Assembly: GCA_963695985.1 (NCBI GenBank)
Contig: CAVOIC010000011.1
Location: 124,001 to 188,000, forward strand
Direction: 5' to 3'
DNA from: DATBVX01 sp963695985
GTDB taxonomy: Bacteria; Pseudomonadota; Gammaproteobacteria; Steroidobacterales; Steroidobacteraceae
Length of the DNA: 64,000 nucleotides
The notes beneath the pieces are model-generated. The model was given only the letters and a program-made list of their open reading frames with translations. It was not told the origin of the DNA and ran no database searches. Shown here one piece after another: positions 41,076-48,329 of the stretch (positions are counted from its first letter, which is position 1; the number at the start of each line of letters is the position of its first letter). The position numbers were made by a program, and so were the translations under genes.

Positions 41076-42287
41076 TCAGTAACGAAAACGATAGCTCAGT
41101 TGCCAGCCGTCCTGGGAGGGCTCCGGCACCGCGGCCTGTGGGCGGCTGCTGTTCAGCCACACGTACTCGAAGGCGATCCGGTGCCTGAGGGCCCATTCGA
41201 CCAGGTACGCAGCGGTGATCGCGTGGCCGTTCTCGCGCGTTGAGTGTCCACCATCCAGGTCGTTCACGCGAAAGTCGTCGTAACGAACACTGAACCGCTG
41301 CCTCTCGTGATGCAGAGACAGCAGTGCGTAATACGCACGCAGCGAGCTGTCATTGGTATTGTTGTGGACATAAGCTTCGCCCCCGAGGTATTGGGCGACG
41401 AAATCGACGCGTGGGTGCGGATGCAAGACAGCGCCAACGACGACAAGGCGCGTGTGCCAGACACCCGCGGTGGCCTGATCTCCCAGGTTGTCGAACAAGC
41501 CGAGCTTGAGAGCAGCTCGCTCATCTGCATCGCCGAACGTAATCCACGTGTAGAGCGCGGGGCGATGATCCAGCTCGTTGAACGTATCCATGCGCGTGCC
41601 ATTCGGGAGTGGCAGATCGCCGTTGACTCCGCTCACACCGTCCCCGATTGCCCAGCCACGCAGTGACACGAGGCGCCCCAGCTGGTCCGGGCCATATCCT
41701 GCGCCTAACACCACGTCCCATCGCAGGCCGTTTTTCGTCTCATGCCACCATTCGCCTTCGACGCCCGCAAGGTTGAGCTCCTCCCAGAGCCAGCTGTCGA
41801 GGGCCGAAGCGGAAATCGCGTATTGCGGCGACCACGCGGGGCCGGTGTGTTCCAGGGAAAAGGGGACGGTCATGACTCCCGCCTGCAGTCCCCAGCCACT
41901 TGCCTCTTCACCCCATTCCTTGCGCAGGAAGGCTTCGGTCAGCCACGGCGTGTAGTCATCGGCAATATCGGGTTGCACGTTGACCTGCACCTGCGCGCGC
42001 ACGTCGCCGGGAAGGGAGGCACCGAATTCGATCGCGAGCTGCGACAGCACGAATCGCGTGACGCGCTCGAAACCGTCCTGCGTGGTGTCGCCACCGTAGC
42101 GTGCCTTGCCGGGACCGTGATCGGTCCAGCTGGGCGCTGCACCTCCGCGCACGAGCCGCAAATCCAGTAACGCCCGCAGCCAGACACGATCCTCTGGCTC
42201 GACGTCGTACTGCGCCCACGCCTGCAGCGGGACTACGCTGCAAAAAAAGAGAAGGATCAGGCGATTTGCAGCCGAGACTGCGGACAT
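41076..42287 (-). CDS. Outer-membrane beta-barrel (porin-like) protein
   Basis: 403 residues. Signal peptide (NRLILLFFCSVVPLQAWA), then amphipathic strands with turns typical of a beta-barrel (LAIEFGASLPGDVRAQVQVNVQPD, LWEELNLAGVEGEWWHET, RFSVRYDDFRVND, HRIAFEYVWLNSSRP), ending in aromatic YRFRY, the usual barrel C-terminus. No recognisable substrate. The same strand holds cupredoxin and cyclase genes downstream with 14-base and 4-base-overlap spacing, so this is the first gene of a three-gene operon, divergent from the Crp gene 27 bases away. Confidence 0.75.
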   Translation of the reverse strand: MSAVSAANRLILLFFCSVVPLQAWAQYDVEPEDRVWLRALLDLRLVRGGAAPSWTDHGPGKARYGGDTTQDGFERVTRFVLSQLAIEFGASLPGDVRAQVQVNVQPDIADDYTPWLTEAFLRKEWGEEASGWGLQAGVMTVPFSLEHTGPAWSPQYAISASALDSWLWEELNLAGVEGEWWHETKNGLRWDVVLGAGYGPDQLGRLVSLRGWAIGDGVSGVNGDLPLPNGTRMDTFNELDHRPALYTWITFGDADERAALKLGLFDNLGDQATAGVWHTRLVVVGAVLHPHPRVDFVAQYLGGEAYVHNNTNDSSLRAYYALLSLHHERQRFSVRYDDFRVNDLDGGHSTRENGHAITAAYLVEWALRHRIAFEYVWLNSSRPQAAVPEPSQDGWQLSYRFRY

Positions 42288-42314
42288 GGGGATGCATCGC
42301 TGAGGGAATACGCA

Positions 42315-43052
42315 ATGATATATAGTCCGGCACCCTCGAGCACCCCTCGCGCAGGAGAAGCCCCTTTGCCGCTGAACGCGAGAACCATCATCGAGCGCAA
42401 CCGGCTCTTTCGCGGCATGCCGTCGACGACGATCGACCAGGTGGTGGCCCTGGCCGCAAGACGCACCTACGACGCGGGGGGCGTAATCTTCATGCGCGGT
42501 GACCCTGGGGATGCGCTTTACGGAGTCGTCACGGGGCGCGTTCGCATCAGTTCCGGCGCGCCCGGGGGCAAGGAAGTGTTCCTGAACACCATGGAGCCGG
42601 GCGATGCGTTCGGCGAAGTCGCGCTGCTCGACGGCCACCCACGGACAGCCACCGCGACCGCACTCGCGCCGACGGAGCTCATCATCATCCAGCGCGAGCG
42701 CTTCCTCGCACTGTTGCGAACTGAGCCGAATCTCGCGGTGCACCTGATCGAGCTGCTGTGCAAGCGCGTTCGCTGGACCGCGGAGGCGATGGAAGATTCG
42801 ACGCTGCTCGGCGGGCCCGCACGCCTTGCCAAGCGCCTGCTGAGCCTGACGAGCCTTCATGGCCGCGACGCTACTGACGGAACCCGGCTGATAATCTCTC
42901 AAGAGGAGCTCGCGCAGTTCCTCGGCCTCTCGCGTCAGATCGTGAACCAGCACCTGCAAAGCTGGAAGCGCAAGAACTGGGTCAGCCTGGGCCGACGCAG
43001 CGTGACGGTGATCAACACACGCGCACTGCGGAATCTTGCCAAGCAGGACTGA
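42315..43052 (+). CDS. Crp/Fnr-family cAMP-type transcriptional regulator
   Basis: 245 residues from ATG 42315 (GAGGG eight bases upstream). TTG 42366 has AGGAG eight bases upstream and would remove 17 unalignable residues. The cNMP-binding domain has the phosphate-binding cassette GEVALLDGHPRTATA with E101 and R110/T111 (longer numbering). The HTH (ISQEELAQFLGLSRQIVNQHLQSW) aligns with E. coli CRP without gaps: R180 is kept (R207) but E181 and R185 become Q208 and Q212. This fits a changed operator, TGTCA instead of TGTGA (sites at 43115 and 44097). Divergent from the barrel-cupredoxin-cyclase operon. Confidence 0.92.
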   Translation: MIYSPAPSSTPRAGEAPLPLNARTIIERNRLFRGMPSTTIDQVVALAARRTYDAGGVIFMRGDPGDALYGVVTGRVRISSGAPGGKEVFLNTMEPGDAFGEVALLDGHPRTATATALAPTELIIIQRERFLALLRTEPNLAVHLIELLCKRVRWTAEAMEDSTLLGGPARLAKRLLSLTSLHGRDATDGTRLIISQEELAQFLGLSRQIVNQHLQSWKRKNWVSLGRRSVTVINTRALRNLAKQD

Positions 43053-43065
43053 TTGACGTCGCGGC

Positions 43066-43090
43066 GCGCCCGTTCATCCGGGCGCTTTTC
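43066..43090 (+). terminator. Rho-independent terminator after the Crp-family gene
   Basis: GCGCCCG (43066-43072), a six-base loop, CGGGCGC (43079-43085) and TTTT (43086-43089). Perfect seven-pair stem with T-run, 14 bases after the stop. It separates the regulator from the downstream regulated promoter. Confidence 0.75.
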
Positions 43091-43111
43091 AAGCACAGTG
43101 CACCGCCGGGG

Positions 43112-43181
43112 AACTGTCAACGAGTTGACAGTTCTCCCGTTTGGTCTCCTCCATCATCTGCGTCGACTGCTGGTCAATTCC
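43112..43181 (+). promoter_or_regulatory. Class II Crp-type promoter A (TGTCA-N6-TGACA)
   Basis: Perfect inverted repeat, arms AACTGTCAAC (43112-43121) and GTTGACAGTT (43124-43133), i.e. the 22-bp CRP-site layout with TGTCA instead of TGTGA. Its centre at 43122.5 is 41.5 bp upstream of a predicted start at 43164, and CATCAT (43152-43157) falls exactly at -12 to -7. The downstream region is copied at 44097. Control by the Crp-type regulator at 42315 is inference. Confidence 0.75.
43115..43181 (+). repeat. Direct repeat copy A (promoter duplication)
   Basis: First of two copies of a 66-67 bp promoter segment; the second is at 44097-44162. They differ by about nine substitutions and one 1-base gap, and keep palindrome, -10 and spacing identical. 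It contains the Crp-type promoter described separately. Confidence 0.8.
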
Positions 43182-43192
43182 ATTCCCCGAGA

Positions 43193-44110
43193 GTGGCACG
43201 AGCACGAACCTTGAACACCATCAACATCGATGGCCGCCGGATCGCCTACCTCGACGTCGGCCGCGGAGTGCCAGTCATCCTGGCACATTGCTCGAGCGCC
43301 TCTCATCGGGAGTGGACGTCTCTTATTGCGGACCTCAGTACCCGGTATCGCGTGCTGGCACCGGATCTCATCGGTTACGGACAGTCCGAAACCTGGTCGA
43401 ATCATCAATCACTGGATCCGATGGCCGATGCGAACGTCATCCTTGGTCTCGCCGAGCTCGCCGGCGGTCGGGTGCATCTGGCCGGGCACTCTTACGGTGC
43501 CGCCGTTGCATTGGAAGCGGCGCGCGTCTTGGGCAGGGGAACGAAGAGTCTGACGCTGGTGGAGCCTGTGGCGTTTCACCTCCTGAGGCAGGCTCGGCGC
43601 GTAGCAGCGTGGGCCGAGGTTTGTGCGGTCGGTGGGCGCGTACAGGCCGCAGTTCACATGGGCCGGCATCGGCGCGCTGCAGCGGCGTACATGAGTTTCT
43701 GGATTGGCCGGATGGGTTGGTGGGTCATGCCGGCGAAGCGCCGCCGGGCCATCGTTGCGACCGTGGGCAAGGTCGCGGCTGAGTTCGGCATCATGGAGGA
43801 GTTCTCGACCACGCTTGCGGATTACGCGGGTGTCGGCGCTCCGGTACGCCTCATCGTCGGCGGCCGCACCCGCAGACCTGCGCGCGCCGTGACGGAAGTG
43901 CTCATGCAGGTCTTGCCCAACGCGCATGATCGAGTGCTGCCTCGGGCTGGGCACATGAGTCCCTACACCCATGCAGCAGACATCCGCAGCCTGATCGTCG
44001 AGCACATCGACCTGTGCGAGACGGCCATGGTGCCCAGGCATACGGCCGACCGTGCCGCTTCGGGTCGCTCTCCGTGGGCGGCGCGTCCCCTCCGAGTGTC
44101 AACAAGTTGA
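43193..44110 (+). CDS. Alpha/beta hydrolase
   Basis: 305 residues, cytoplasmic (no signal). VPVILAHCSSASHREWTSLI and YRVLAPDLIGYGQSETW precede the nucleophile elbow LAGHSYGAAVAL (Ser in GHSYG); ADIRSLIVEHI ends the core and MPNAHDRVLPRAGHMSPY-type segment (LPRAGHMSPY) supplies His. It resembles haloalkane-dehalogenase-like/epoxide-hydrolase-like hydrolases, but the reaction is unknown. GTG 43193 is the default; TTG 43211 would start at MNTINIDGRR. The last ~30 residues are non-homologous, and the stop codon lies inside the second Crp-type site. Confidence 0.78.
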   Translation: MARARTLNTINIDGRRIAYLDVGRGVPVILAHCSSASHREWTSLIADLSTRYRVLAPDLIGYGQSETWSNHQSLDPMADANVILGLAELAGGRVHLAGHSYGAAVALEAARVLGRGTKSLTLVEPVAFHLLRQARRVAAWAEVCAVGGRVQAAVHMGRHRRAAAAYMSFWIGRMGWWVMPAKRRRAIVATVGKVAAEFGIMEEFSTTLADYAGVGAPVRLIVGGRTRRPARAVTEVLMQVLPNAHDRVLPRAGHMSPYTHAADIRSLIVEHIDLCETAMVPRHTADRAASGRSPWAARPLRVSTS

Positions 44111-44162
44111 CAGTTCTCCCCTTCGGTCTCCCGCATCATTTGCGCCGACTGATGATCATTCC
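44095..44162 (+). promoter_or_regulatory. Class II Crp-type promoter B (TGTCA-N6-TGACA)
   Basis: TGTCA-ACAAGT-TGACA at 44097-44112, centre 44104.5; CATCAT at 44134-44139 gives a -10 with predicted start 44146, the same 41.5-bp geometry as promoter A. The right half-site contains the hydrolase stop codon (44108-44110). Repeat copy B of the 66-67 bp segment; it drives the exported protein gene at 44236. Confidence 0.75.
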
Positions 44163-44235
44163 CAAAGGAGCCCTAAGAGGCTTGAACGGACAGGACACGA
44201 GAAACGGCAGTGCGCCGAATCTCAAGCGAGGCGAC

Positions 44236-44697
44236 ATGCAGAACAAGCGACTGATTGCAGCGGCCATCGCAATAGCTTCCATGCTTGGCGTAGCCGCGAG
44301 CAGAACGGGCGCCGTCCTCGATCGCGGGGCTCCCGAGCCGGCAGCGAATCAACGCGGCGACTATCCTATGGTTACCGTCAGGGCGACAGTTGAGACAGAC
44401 TGGCTCACGCCGGCGGAGGCGCGTCGAACTCTGGAGAGGCGCAGCACTGCCCTGACGAACTGGTTGAGCACGCGAGGTGGAAAGGTCCGTGTGCTGAGCA
44501 ACACGAGTCTGCTGCTCACTCACGCAGCGAACGGCGCACGCCTTGCAACGCCGCGGGCCCGATTCGAACGCATCCTGCAGATCCAGCTGCCGCTCGGGGA
44601 AATCATGGAGCCTGAGCGCGGCGTGACCGTTGCGCCCGACTCCGTCGACCTCGCCGGCACGGCGGGCCCCATGGGCGTGGTGATGAACGCATTCTGA
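44236..44697 (+). CDS. Small exported protein of unknown function
   Basis: 153 residues. Predicted signal peptide NKRLIAAAIAIASMLGVAASRTGA, then a soluble region (MVTVRATVETDWLTPAEARRTLERRSTALTNWLSTRGGKVRVLSNTSLLLTHAANG) of about 110 residues; no recognised domain, Cys or membrane segment. ATG 44236 has GCGAGG about seven bases upstream; an ATG at 44152 is in frame but six bases after the predicted transcription start. Transcribed from the Crp-type promoter B. Confidence 0.6.
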   Translation: MQNKRLIAAAIAIASMLGVAASRTGAVLDRGAPEPAANQRGDYPMVTVRATVETDWLTPAEARRTLERRSTALTNWLSTRGGKVRVLSNTSLLLTHAANGARLATPRARFERILQIQLPLGEIMEPERGVTVAPDSVDLAGTAGPMGVVMNAF

Positions 44698-44931
44698 GTC
44701 AGGCAGGGTATTCGCGACTGGAACCGCCGGGTGAGCATCGCGCAACCATGCCTGTCCCATAGCTCCATACGCCAGTGTCCAGAAGTCGGTGAACACCTGC
44801 GGTGGCTCCGGCGAATCCATCGTGCGCTGAGTGAAGAGGATGCCGATATTCCCTCCGCCCGCGCGCATGAAGCTCACCGAGGGTACGGATGCCATACGCT
44901 GCCTGCGTCGCAGGACCTTGGCGGCGAGCTC
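44698..44931. other. 234-base stretch without a confident gene; coding-like remnant on minus strand
   Basis: On the minus strand from about 44895 to 44700 a frame with clear third-position GC bias reads VSFMRAGGGNIGILFTQRTM and VFTDFWTLAYGAMGQAWL, but its continuation runs antisense to the exported protein and I recognise no family. It could be a gene fragment. Nothing else supported here. Confidence 0.3.
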
Positions 44932-45330
44932 TCATCGCCCAAAGACCGTGCTTGCCAGTTCTGTATCGAAATATTCGGTGACATCGCCGATCTTGCCGTT
45001 GCGCATTCTGAACACATGGCAGTAGGTGTTGTTGTACGGCCGCCCGTCTTTCGTCTCCGCCTTACCCCTCAGCTGGACGACCACGACATCACCTTCAGCG
45101 ATCATGTTGTCTATGGTGGAGACAATGCCCGCCTTGAGTTGCCCGAATACGGGCTCGAGAAGTCTTGTGACAAGATCGTTCTTGCCGACGTATGTGCCCG
45201 AGTATTTTGTCGATCCGATGTTCGTCCACGTGACATCGCTGGCCAGCCGACCCACGCAGTCCTCCATGTCTCCACGATTGGCTGCATCATAAAAGGCCTG
45301 GGCGATCTGTTTGTTTTCGGCGAGACTCAT
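44932..45330 (-). CDS. SnoaL/NTF2-like protein
   Basis: 132 residues with the NTF2-like cone fold: AQAFYDAANRGDMEDCVGRLASDVTWTNIGSTKYSGTYVGKNDLV, GIVSTIDNMIAEGDVVVVQLRGKAETKDGRPYNNTYCHVFRMRNGKIGDVTEYFDTELASTVFG. Typical for polyketide-cyclase-like or ketosteroid-isomerase-like proteins of unassigned function. ATG 45330 has GGGAGGAT eight bases upstream, a strong site; the longer upstream frame is not needed. Confidence 0.86.
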   Translation of the reverse strand: MSLAENKQIAQAFYDAANRGDMEDCVGRLASDVTWTNIGSTKYSGTYVGKNDLVTRLLEPVFGQLKAGIVSTIDNMIAEGDVVVVQLRGKAETKDGRPYNNTYCHVFRMRNGKIGDVTEYFDTELASTVFGR

Positions 45331-45364
45331 CGCACATCCTCCCGACAATACGAAGTGATTCTTG

Positions 45365-45400
45365 CGGCCTAACTATAAGTAGAGAGACGAATGTCTCGAT
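45365..45400 (-). promoter_or_regulatory. Putative repressor-type operator upstream of the SnoaL-like gene
   Basis: A perfect inverted repeat GAGAC-GAAT-GTCTC (45384-45397) lies just upstream of TATAGT read on the minus strand (45372-45377), which would serve as -10 for the gene starting at 45330. The position is typical of a repressor site. No regulator is next to it, so the binding protein is unknown. Confidence 0.4.
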
Positions 45401-45549
45401 GTAAATGCCGAAACATTGCGTCTATCCTGCTACGCCTTAGCTGGATCAACAACCTGCAGCAGATAAACCCTGACGCAAAGATGCAAATGTCGCATCTAAC
45501 GTGCCGGGGTCCTTGCCGATCAACGCCAAAAGCCGAGAGTATCCGTAAG

Positions 45550-46830
45550 CTATTTCAGGAGCGCAGGCAGCCAGAGTGAAATCGGCGGCACGAACGTGAC
45601 TATGAAGAGCACCGCGAGCGCGGCGATATAAAAGGGCCAGATCGTGCGCAGCGTCTCGGTGACGCTGATCTTGCCGATGGCGGCTCCGACAAAGAGCACG
45701 GAGCCCACGGGCGGCGTGATGAGTCCGATGCCGCCTTTGAGAATCAGGATCACGCCGAAGTGAACCGGATCGACGCCGATTGCTTTGGCGATCGGCAGGT
45801 AGATCGGGGTGCAGATGATGATAAGCGGCGCCAGGTCCATGAAGGTCCCGAGCGCGAGCAGCGTCAGCACCATCACGAGCAGGATGAGATTCTTGTTGTG
45901 CGAGATGCCTGACAGAAACTCGACCGCGGCGGCCGGCACCTGCAGGTACGCAAGGAGCCATCCGAAGGACGCGGCGGCGCCGATGATGAAGAGGATAAGC
46001 CCCGTAGTGCGCACCGCGCCCGAGCAGGTCTCGAGGAAGTTCTCCCAGGTGAGCTTGCGGTACACGAGGCCCGCGATCAGCACGGCATATATCACCGCGA
46101 TCGATGCGCTCTCGATCGCGGTGAAGATTCCAGCGCGGATGCCGATGAAGATGAGTGCGACGAGCAGCAGGCCCGGCAACGCGGCGATGAAGCGTCGAAA
46201 CACTTCGGCGAAGCCCGGGAACGCTTCGATGGCGTAGCCGCGCCGTCGCGCGATCAGCCAGCCCGTCACCATCAGCACTGCGGTGAGCAGCAGGGCCGGC
46301 ATGATGCCTGCGGCAAAGAGATCCGCAATCGAGATCGATCCGCCGGCGGCCGCCGAGTACAGGATCAGGTTGTGCGACGGCGGCACCAGCAGCGCGACCA
46401 ACGCCGCGGAGATCGATACATTGACCGCGAAATCGCGGTCGAATCCGCGCTTGACCATCTGCGGGATCATTGTGCCGCCGATCGCAGAGACGTCCGCAAT
46501 CGCCGAACCCGAAACACCGCCAAAGAAGAGCGACGACAGCACGCTGACCTGCCCAAGACCGCCGCGCAGATGGCCGACCAGCGATGCCGCGAACGCGATC
46601 AGACGCTCGGAGATACCCCCGCGCATCATCATCTCGCCTGCGAAGATGAAAAGCGGTATCGCGAGGAGCGAGGTGATGCCCGCGCCCGCCGCCGTTTGCT
46701 GCACGACGACGATCGCTGGCAGGTCGAGGTACAGAACAGTCGCCAGTGCCGCGGTCACGAGCGCGAAAGCCACGGGCACGCCCATCACGAGCAGGACGAG
46801 CAGCACGCCGAACAGGATCGCGATGGCCAC
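45550..46830 (-). CDS. dctM: TRAP transporter, large permease subunit DctM
   Basis: 426 residues with about 12 hydrophobic segments and the DctM features VPVAFALVTAALATVLYLDLP, GISERLIAFAASLVGHLRGGLGQVSVLSSLFFGGVSGSAIADVSAIGGTMIPQMVKRGFDRDFAVNVS and IGLITPPVGSVLFVGAAIG. Inner-membrane secondary transporter driven by Na+ or H+. Four bases after dctQ, same strand. Substrate is probably a hexuronate (see operator upstream of the operon), but other organic acids are possible. Confidence 0.93.
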   Translation of the reverse strand: MAIAILFGVLLVLLVMGVPVAFALVTAALATVLYLDLPAIVVVQQTAAGAGITSLLAIPLFIFAGEMMMRGGISERLIAFAASLVGHLRGGLGQVSVLSSLFFGGVSGSAIADVSAIGGTMIPQMVKRGFDRDFAVNVSISAALVALLVPPSHNLILYSAAAGGSISIADLFAAGIMPALLLTAVLMVTGWLIARRRGYAIEAFPGFAEVFRRFIAALPGLLLVALIFIGIRAGIFTAIESASIAVIYAVLIAGLVYRKLTWENFLETCSGAVRTTGLILFIIGAAASFGWLLAYLQVPAAAVEFLSGISHNKNLILLVMVLTLLALGTFMDLAPLIIICTPIYLPIAKAIGVDPVHFGVILILKGGIGLITPPVGSVLFVGAAIGKISVTETLRTIWPFYIAALAVLFIVTFVPPISLWLPALLK

Positions 46831-46834
46831 TGGT

Positions 46835-47332
46835 TCAGGCCCCCGTCCGCGAGTCGGGAGAGGTGATCAGGCGCTCGATCGAGAACACGACGATCAGCGC
46901 CCCACCCACGCAGAACGGCAGGAAGACAATTCCCTGCGGCAGCGGTGCGCCCGCCATCGGCACGCTCCACCCGTCCGCGAGCAGCCGACCGCCCCAGATC
47001 GAGAGCATCAAGCCGACCGCCGCTGCGATCAGTCGTGCAAGGGCCAGCAGGACGCGCCGCAGGCGCAGCGGCGCATGCTCGGCCGCGATGAAGAACCCGA
47101 AATGAGCATCGCTCCGGGTGCCGATGGCAGCCCCCACCATCATCACCGTGCTCATCAAGAGGAGCGCCACGGGCTCAGTCCAGCTCGGGGAATTGTTGAG
47201 GACGTAGCGCGCGAAGACCTGCCAGCCTTCGACGATCGCCATACCGACGAGCGAGGCGCCGGCGATGAACGATGCGATCCGGGCGAGCCCATTCAGGCCC
47301 GCCCTCACCCATCCCCCCTGCCGAATGTTCAT
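46835..47332 (-). CDS. dctQ: TRAP transporter, small permease subunit DctQ
   Basis: 165 residues, four hydrophobic helices (ASFIAGASLVGMAIVEGWQVFARYVLNNSPSWTEPVALLLMSTVMMVGAAIGTRSDAHFGFFI...LIAAAVGLMLSIWGG...VFLPFCVGGALIVVFSIERL). The PSWTEPVALLLM and RSDAHFG patterns mark DctQ. ATG 47332 is preceded by AAGGGG; longer upstream starts are unsupported. Lies between dctP and dctM. Confidence 0.9.
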   Translation of the reverse strand: MNIRQGGWVRAGLNGLARIASFIAGASLVGMAIVEGWQVFARYVLNNSPSWTEPVALLLMSTVMMVGAAIGTRSDAHFGFFIAAEHAPLRLRRVLLALARLIAAAVGLMLSIWGGRLLADGWSVPMAGAPLPQGIVFLPFCVGGALIVVFSIERLITSPDSRTGA

Positions 47333-47354
47333 CGCGCCCCTTGTCAGCCTGAAA

Positions 47355-48329
47355 CTACGCCACGGCGCGAATACCCCGATACAGCTCATCGAGCTCGGGG
47401 CTCTGCAGGTATTCCTTGAGCACCGGCGCGGCCGCCCGGTGGAACGAGGCCCGGTCCACCTCGTTTACGCGGGTCCCGGCCGCGATCACCTTGGTCCTCG
47501 AAGCCTCCTCCGCCTGGTCCCAGAGCGTCCGCATGTACGTCACCGACTCCGTCGCCGCCGTCTGCAGAAGCTCCTGGTCCCGGGCCGACAGGCCATCGAA
47601 GCGGTGCTTCGACATCAGCAGCGCCTCAGGGGAGTACGAGTGCTCGCTCTGGGACCAGTACCGTGCGACCTCGAAGTGGCGGCTGGTGTCGAAGGTGATC
47701 CAGTTGTTCTCGGCGCCGTCGATCAGGTGGGTCTGCAGCGCCGAGTAGATCTCGCCATAAGACAGGGGTGTGGGGTTCGCCCCCAGGGCGCGGCCGAGCG
47801 CGATGAAGATGTCCGATGGTGGCACCCGCACCTTGAGGCCGTGAAGATCCGCCGGTTCATTCACCGGCCGGTGGACGTTGTAGAAGCAGCGGGCCCCCGA
47901 GTCGTAATAGGCAAGCCCTACCAGCCCGCGGAGCTCGAAGCGGCGCAGGATCTCCCGCCCCACGGGACCGTCGAGCGCCCGGCGCATGTGGGCGCTCGAA
48001 TCGAACACGTAGGGCGCGGACAGGACACGGGTGGCCGGGAACGCGTTGTTGAGCGCAGCCATGTTCACGCGCGTGATGTCGAGGACGCCGAAGCGGGCGA
48101 GGTTGATGGTGTCGTTTTCGCGCCCGAGCTGGCCGGAGTGATACACCTGCAGGCCGAGGCGGCCACCACTTTCGCGGGCGATCTTTTCGCCCATCCAGCG
48201 CATCGCTTCGACCGTGGGGTAACCGGCCACGTGAACGTCGGCCGCAGTCAGGAATGTCTTGGCCAGGGCGGGTCGAATTCCGGCGATGGCAGCGCCCGCG
48301 CCGAGGAGCAACCCGCGACGCGTCAGCAC
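47355..48329 (-). CDS. dctP: TRAP transporter substrate-binding protein DctP
   Basis: 324 residues. Tat-type signal (TRRGLLLGAGAAIAGIRPALA). DctP-type core: HVAGYPTVEAMRWMGEKIARESGGRLGLQVYHSGQLGREND, GLKVRVPPSDIFIALGRALGANPTPLSYGEIYSALQTHLIDGAENN with the Arg that contacts the substrate carboxylate in VRVPPSD. Delivers solute to DctQM. Overlaps the hydratase-like gene upstream by seven bases. Solute specificity cannot be read from sequence; co-regulation with pectin genes suggests a uronate. Confidence 0.92.
   Translation of the reverse strand: MLTRRGLLLGAGAAIAGIRPALAKTFLTAADVHVAGYPTVEAMRWMGEKIARESGGRLGLQVYHSGQLGRENDTINLARFGVLDITRVNMAALNNAFPATRVLSAPYVFDSSAHMRRALDGPVGREILRRFELRGLVGLAYYDSGARCFYNVHRPVNEPADLHGLKVRVPPSDIFIALGRALGANPTPLSYGEIYSALQTHLIDGAENNWITFDTSRHFEVARYWSQSEHSYSPEALLMSKHRFDGLSARDQELLQTAATESVTYMRTLWDQAEEASRTKVIAAGTRVNEVDRASFHRAAAPVLKEYLQSPELDELYRGIRAVA

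Noticed and set aside
42319..42324. TATATA near the Crp gene start
   Set aside because: No -35 is found 16-18 bases upstream and it overlaps the ATG 42315 frame; it may be a -10 only if the TTG 42366 start is used, so it is not listed.
42288..42959. Upstream extension of the barrel protein frame
   Set aside because: It runs antisense through the Crp gene and lacks barrel or signal features; the signal peptide starts at 42287.
44173..44895. 240-residue minus-strand frame spanning the exported protein gene
   Set aside because: Its second half is only the antisense of the exported protein; only the first part looks coding, so I list that as an unresolved fragment, not a gene.
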